Assembly: GCA_965367295.1 (NCBI GenBank)
Contig: CBDUHN010000006.1
Location: 1 to 64,000, forward strand
Length of the DNA stretch: 64,000 nucleotides
Origin: JAIVHA01 sp965367295
GTDB taxonomy: Bacteria; Pseudomonadota; Gammaproteobacteria; DSM-19610
Direction of reading: 5' to 3'
In this document: positions 60,945 through 64,000 of the stretch, in pieces
Layout of the letters: the number at the start of each line of letters is the position of its first letter
Numbering within the stretch: position 1 is the first letter of the stretch
Translations under genes and position numbers: made by a program
Notes under the pieces: generated by a model
Database searches by the model: none
What the model saw: the letters and a program-made list of their open reading frames with translations, nothing else
Told to the model about the DNA's origin: nothing

Positions 60945-63491
60945 ATGAAGTTTTCCATTCCCAAGCGCAAATCCAAGACAAAAACCTCCACGGCCGCGAC
61001 CCCGCCGGTACGCGGTGGCGTGAGTCTGAAGGGCGTGGCAGTCAGTGTATTCCTGGTGACTATGCTGCTGATGCTGATTCCACCGGCGACGGTGTACTGG
61101 TTCGGTATCCTGTCCCTGCACCAGAGTGATCAGCGCGAGGCGCGGGTGGCGGCGGAGCATTTTGCCGATCGCGTGAAAGGCTGGGTGGCCGATCAGGAGC
61201 GTACTGCGGAACTGGTGGCCAAGGACGCGACGCTGGCGCGTCTGCTGGAAGCGGGTGACCGCGCGACCTGGGTCGGCAAGGAGGCCGAGCTGGCGTTGTT
61301 GTTCCCCAATTCGGTACGCGTACGGCTGATCGAGCCGGGCGTGCAGGAAGTGGATATGACGGCCTCCCCACCCCTGAGCTATGCCGCCATCGATATGCTG
61401 CGCCAGGCGGAAACCAAAGAGCTGCCGCCGCCGATGGAAGTCCATCTGTTCAGCACACCGCAGCAGCATATCAACCTGGTGCGCCGGGTGCTGGACCAGT
61501 CCGGCCGGCGTATCGTTGGCCACCTGATGGTGAGTTTTGCCTTGCCGCAGTTGCAGCAGGTGCTGGCGGGCCCCGCCGTGCACGGCTACGTGGAACTGCA
61601 GCAGCGTGGTGGTGAGGGTGTGCCGCTGGTGCTGGCCAAGCGCGGTGAGGTGGAGCGTAAGCAGGGCCAGGAGACGGCCCTGGTGAATATTCCCGGCAGT
61701 CGCTGGACGCTGGCGTTCTGGCCCGGGGATACAGCGGGCGGCGCGGCACGGGAAATGGGGTTCATCGGCCTGGCTACCGTGGGCATCGCCGCTGGCGGCC
61801 TGGCCCTGTTGCTGTTCCTGAGTTTCCGGCGCCTGTCCCGGGCACTCAAGGCCGACCAGGTTTCCCTGATTACCCTGGTGAAGGATATGCGCGATGGTCG
61901 TGCGCAGCCAAGCTACCGCGTCCAGTTGCGGGAGCTGCAGGATGCGGTGGGTATCATGGCGCGCACCGCCAGTGCCGGTGCCGCTGCGGTGGCCCGTCCA
62001 GCCGCCCCGGCCCGGGCGGCGGTGCCGCCGGTCACAGCCGAGCCCGTTGCAGCGGATGAGCCTGAACTGCTGTTTGACCATGATACCCTGGATATCTCCC
62101 AGATCAGCGTCGATGACATTAGTGTCGATCCGTCCATTTTCCGCGCCTATGACATTCGTGGCCTGGTCTCCAGCTCACTAACACCTGACGTGGTCTACGA
62201 AATCGGCCGTGCCATCGGCAGTGAAGCCTATGAGCGCGGTCAGCAGACCGTGGTGGTGGCCCGCGATGGCCGCTTGTCGGGGCCGGAGCTGACCGATGCA
62301 CTGATTCGCGGGCTGGTGGCGACGGGTCGGGATGTGAAGGACATTGGCCAGGTGCCGACGCCGGTGTTGTATTTCGCCGCACAGTACCTGGATACCCTGT
62401 CCGGTGTGATGGTGACCGGCAGCCACAATCCACCGGAATACAATGGCCTCAAGATCGTGCTGGCCGGCGAGACGTTGGCCAATCATGCCATCCAGGATTT
62501 ACGACGCCGCATACAGGATGGCGATCTGCTCAGCGGCGAGGGGTCAGTGGAGCAGATCGATGTGTTGCCCGACTACATCGAGCGTATCCGGGCGGACGTC
62601 ATTCTGCCGCGCCCGATGAAGGTGGTGGTGGACTGCGGTAACGGCGTGGCCGGTGAGGCGGCGCCCCGGTTGCTGAAGGCGTTGGGCTGCGAGGTGGTCG
62701 AGTTGTATTGCGAAGTGGATGGTCGTTTTCCCAACCATCATCCCGACCCCAGCAAGATTGAAAACCTCGGTGCGTTGATTCAGGCCGTGGGTGATCAGGG
62801 CGCCGATATCGGCCTGGCCTTTGACGGGGACGGGGATCGTATCGGCGTGGTGGCCTCCGGCGGCGAGGTGGTCTGGCCGGATCGCCTGATGATGCTCTAC
62901 AGCATGGACATCCTGAACCGGAATCCAGGTGGCCTGATCATCTACGACGTGAAGTGTTCCCGCAACCTGGCCAAGATCATCCGTGATTTTGGTGGTGATC
63001 CGCTCATGGCGCAGACTGGACACTCGCTCATCAAGGCCAAGATGCGCGAGACAGGCGCATTGCTGGCGGGTGAGATGAGCGGTCATATCTTCTTCCAGGA
63101 ACGCTGGTACGGTTTCGACGATGCGCTGTATTCCGCTGCGCGACTACTGGAAATCCTGGCCAACGACCATCGCAGCTCCAGTAATGTGTTCGCCATGTTG
63201 CCGGACAGCATGAATACCCCGGAACTCAATGTGCCCATGCAGGAAGGCGAGCCCCATGTTTTCATGGACCGCCTGCTGGCCAGTGCCCATTTCGAGAATG
63301 CCCATGTGCATACCATTGACGGCATGCGTGTGGAGTTTGCCGATGGCTGGGGATTGGTGCGTGCCTCCAACACCACACCGGTACTGGTGCTGCGTTTCGA
63401 GGCCGATGATGAAACCGCACTGCAGCGGATTCAGGAGGAGTTCCGGCGCGTGATGCTGCAGGTGGAGCCGGAGCTGGAACTGCCGTTCTAG
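60945..63491 (+). CDS. algC: phosphomannomutase/phosphoglucomutase AlgC, long membrane-anchored form
   Basis: An 848-residue protein. The N-terminal half has two membrane helices (about 28-52 and 268-292) flanking a periplasmic domain, then an Ala/Pro-rich linker (about 345-370). The catalytic half begins near residue 395 (FRAYDIRGLVSSSLTPDVVYEIG) and has the phosphoserine loop TGSHNPPEYNG (Ser493), the metal loop DGDGDRIGVV, the sugar loop GEMSGHIFF and the phosphate site RASNTTPV. It makes mannose 1-phosphate or glucose 1-phosphate for exopolysaccharide and LPS. The same long form with dut upstream and argB downstream occurs in Pseudomonas. Confidence 0.95.
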   Translation: MKFSIPKRKSKTKTSTAATPPVRGGVSLKGVAVSVFLVTMLLMLIPPATVYWFGILSLHQSDQREARVAAEHFADRVKGWVADQERTAELVAKDATLARLLEAGDRATWVGKEAELALLFPNSVRVRLIEPGVQEVDMTASPPLSYAAIDMLRQAETKELPPPMEVHLFSTPQQHINLVRRVLDQSGRRIVGHLMVSFALPQLQQVLAGPAVHGYVELQQRGGEGVPLVLAKRGEVERKQGQETALVNIPGSRWTLAFWPGDTAGGAAREMGFIGLATVGIAAGGLALLLFLSFRRLSRALKADQVSLITLVKDMRDGRAQPSYRVQLRELQDAVGIMARTASAGAAAVARPAAPARAAVPPVTAEPVAADEPELLFDHDTLDISQISVDDISVDPSIFRAYDIRGLVSSSLTPDVVYEIGRAIGSEAYERGQQTVVVARDGRLSGPELTDALIRGLVATGRDVKDIGQVPTPVLYFAAQYLDTLSGVMVTGSHNPPEYNGLKIVLAGETLANHAIQDLRRRIQDGDLLSGEGSVEQIDVLPDYIERIRADVILPRPMKVVVDCGNGVAGEAAPRLLKALGCEVVELYCEVDGRFPNHHPDPSKIENLGALIQAVGDQGADIGLAFDGDGDRIGVVASGGEVVWPDRLMMLYSMDILNRNPGGLIIYDVKCSRNLAKIIRDFGGDPLMAQTGHSLIKAKMRETGALLAGEMSGHIFFQERWYGFDDALYSAARLLEILANDHRSSSNVFAMLPDSMNTPELNVPMQEGEPHVFMDRLLASAHFENAHVHTIDGMRVEFADGWGLVRASNTTPVLVLRFEADDETALQRIQEEFRRVMLQVEPELELPF

Positions 63492-63530
63492 GGCATTCAA
63501 ACACCCCCTCTATCATGGTCGTACCCTTCC

Positions 63531-63596
63531 CAGGTGCGAATTTATTCGCATTACCACCGTTCATACTGCGTGGCATTGTGAATAAATTCGCACCTG
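63531..63596. repeat. REP-like inverted pair, copies 4 and 5
   Basis: CAGGTGCGAATTTATTC (63531-63547) and its exact complement GAATAAATTCGCACCTG (63580-63596) flank 32 bases. Each arm also contains the small TGCGAA-TTTA-TTCGCA palindrome in full or part, so the element is two head-to-head copies of the hairpin seen at 4238 and 12563. It lies between algC and argB. Confidence 0.75.
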
Positions 63597-63683
63597 CGGC
63601 CCGCCATACCCCCTAGTGCCCCTTTGCGGGAACCGGGGCTTGCAGGTAGTCTAGGCGCATTCTGAATCAGCCCCTGGATGCCC

Positions 63684-64000
63684 ATGAGCCTTACCAACAA
63701 CCAAGCCATGAATGTCGCCCATGTTCTTACCGAGGCGATGCCCTATATTCGTCGCTTCAGTGACAAGACCGTGGTGGTGAAGTACGGCGGCAACGCCATG
63801 GTGGACGAAAAGCTGAAGGAAGGCTTTGCCCGCGATATCGTGCTCATGAAACTGGTGGGCATCAATCCCGTTATCGTCCATGGCGGTGGGCCGCAGATCG
63901 GTCAACTGCTGGAAAAGATCGGTAAGAAATCGGAATTTGTCGAGGGCATGCGGGTTACTGACAGCGAGACCATGGATGTGGTGGAGATGGTACTCGGTGG
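63684..64000 (+). CDS. argB: acetylglutamate kinase, N-terminal part (cut by the window end)
   Basis: The first 105 codons of an ArgB of arginine synthesis. VLTEAMPYIRRF, VVVKYGGNAM, GFARDIVLMKLVGINPVIVHGGGPQI and MRVTDSETMDVVEMVLGG agree with ArgB of Pseudomonas. The ATG at 63684 gives the same N-terminus as relatives; an ATG at 63678 is also in frame. The gene continues beyond the window. Partial. Confidence 0.95.
   Translation, partial: MSLTNNQAMNVAHVLTEAMPYIRRFSDKTVVVKYGGNAMVDEKLKEGFARDIVLMKLVGINPVIVHGGGPQIGQLLEKIGKKSEFVEGMRVTDSETMDVVEMVLG

Noticed and set aside
1..64000. CRISPR arrays, prophage, insertion sequences, attachment sites
   Set aside because: No regularly spaced direct repeats, transposase, integrase or phage structural genes were seen.

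Overview
The window is a chromosomal segment of a GC-rich, aerobic gammaproteobacterium. The evidence is gene order: polA next to a DUF2782 gene, ftsY-ftsE-ftsX next to rpoH, paired M16 peptidases followed by rsmD-coaD-ferredoxin, and rpmG-rpmB-radC beside coaBC-dut-algC-argB. The membrane-anchored long form of AlgC, the MotY-like protein, a caa3-type oxidase and a cbb3 oxidase point to a non-enteric lineage of the Chromatiales/Pseudomonas-like kind; the genus cannot be fixed from the sequence. There is no prophage, CRISPR array, tRNA, rRNA or intact insertion sequence. Most genes are ordinary core genes.

Layout. 1-8.3 kb: a candidate small RNA downstream of polA, polA, a LOG-family nucleotide hydrolase, DUF2782, TRAP permeases DctQM, a CNNM/CorC-like protein and DUF2199. 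8.3-15.9 kb: a TakP-like TRAP binding protein on the minus strand, a large PAS-GGDEF-EAL protein, UvrD and a MotY-like protein. 15.9-17.06 kb: a 1.2-kb stretch with no supportable gene and an AT-rich core. 17.06-24.06 kb: caa3-type cytochrome c oxidase (coxB, coxA, small assembly protein, ctaG, coxC) with SURF1, a Sco-like protein and ctaB, interrupted by an antisense DUF2909 gene. 24.3-33.0 kb: ccoNOQP and its maturation genes ccoG, FixH-like, ccoI, ccoS, then a tiny 30-aa membrane ORF. 33.0-38.3 kb (minus strand): rpoH, a dual-receiver GGDEF protein, ftsX, ftsE, ftsY. 38.3-45.2 kb: two M16 peptidases, a broken lamin-tail-domain gene, rsmD, coaD, ferredoxin, ggt. 45.2-52.0 kb (minus strand): PAS histidine kinase, mutM, and a Gld-like ABC export cluster. 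52.1-57.9 kb: heme-globin diguanylate cyclase, lone HyuA, EAL-HDOD protein, fatty acid desaturase. 57.9-64 kb: rpmG, rpmB, radC, coaBC, dut, algC and the first part of argB.

Themes. Two heme-copper oxidases with different oxygen affinities and most of their assembly genes lie side by side, but no heme A synthase gene (ctaA/COX15) is present between them. Four c-di-GMP-related proteins are scattered through the window; one senses a heme ligand through a globin domain and one has a receiver that lacks its phospho-acceptor.

The less expected signals are: (1) a minus-strand RNA-like series of four hairpins downstream of polA, ending in an intrinsic terminator, in the place where Spot 42 and ErsA sit in other gammaproteobacteria; (2) a near-perfect CIRCE operator just upstream of rpoH, implying HrcA control of sigma-32; (3) a family of hairpins with a GCGAA-TTYA-TTCGC core, several starting with GTAG as REP elements do; (4) a pseudogene whose two +1 shifts can both be located; (5) a terminator-like hairpin inside the rpmB leader.
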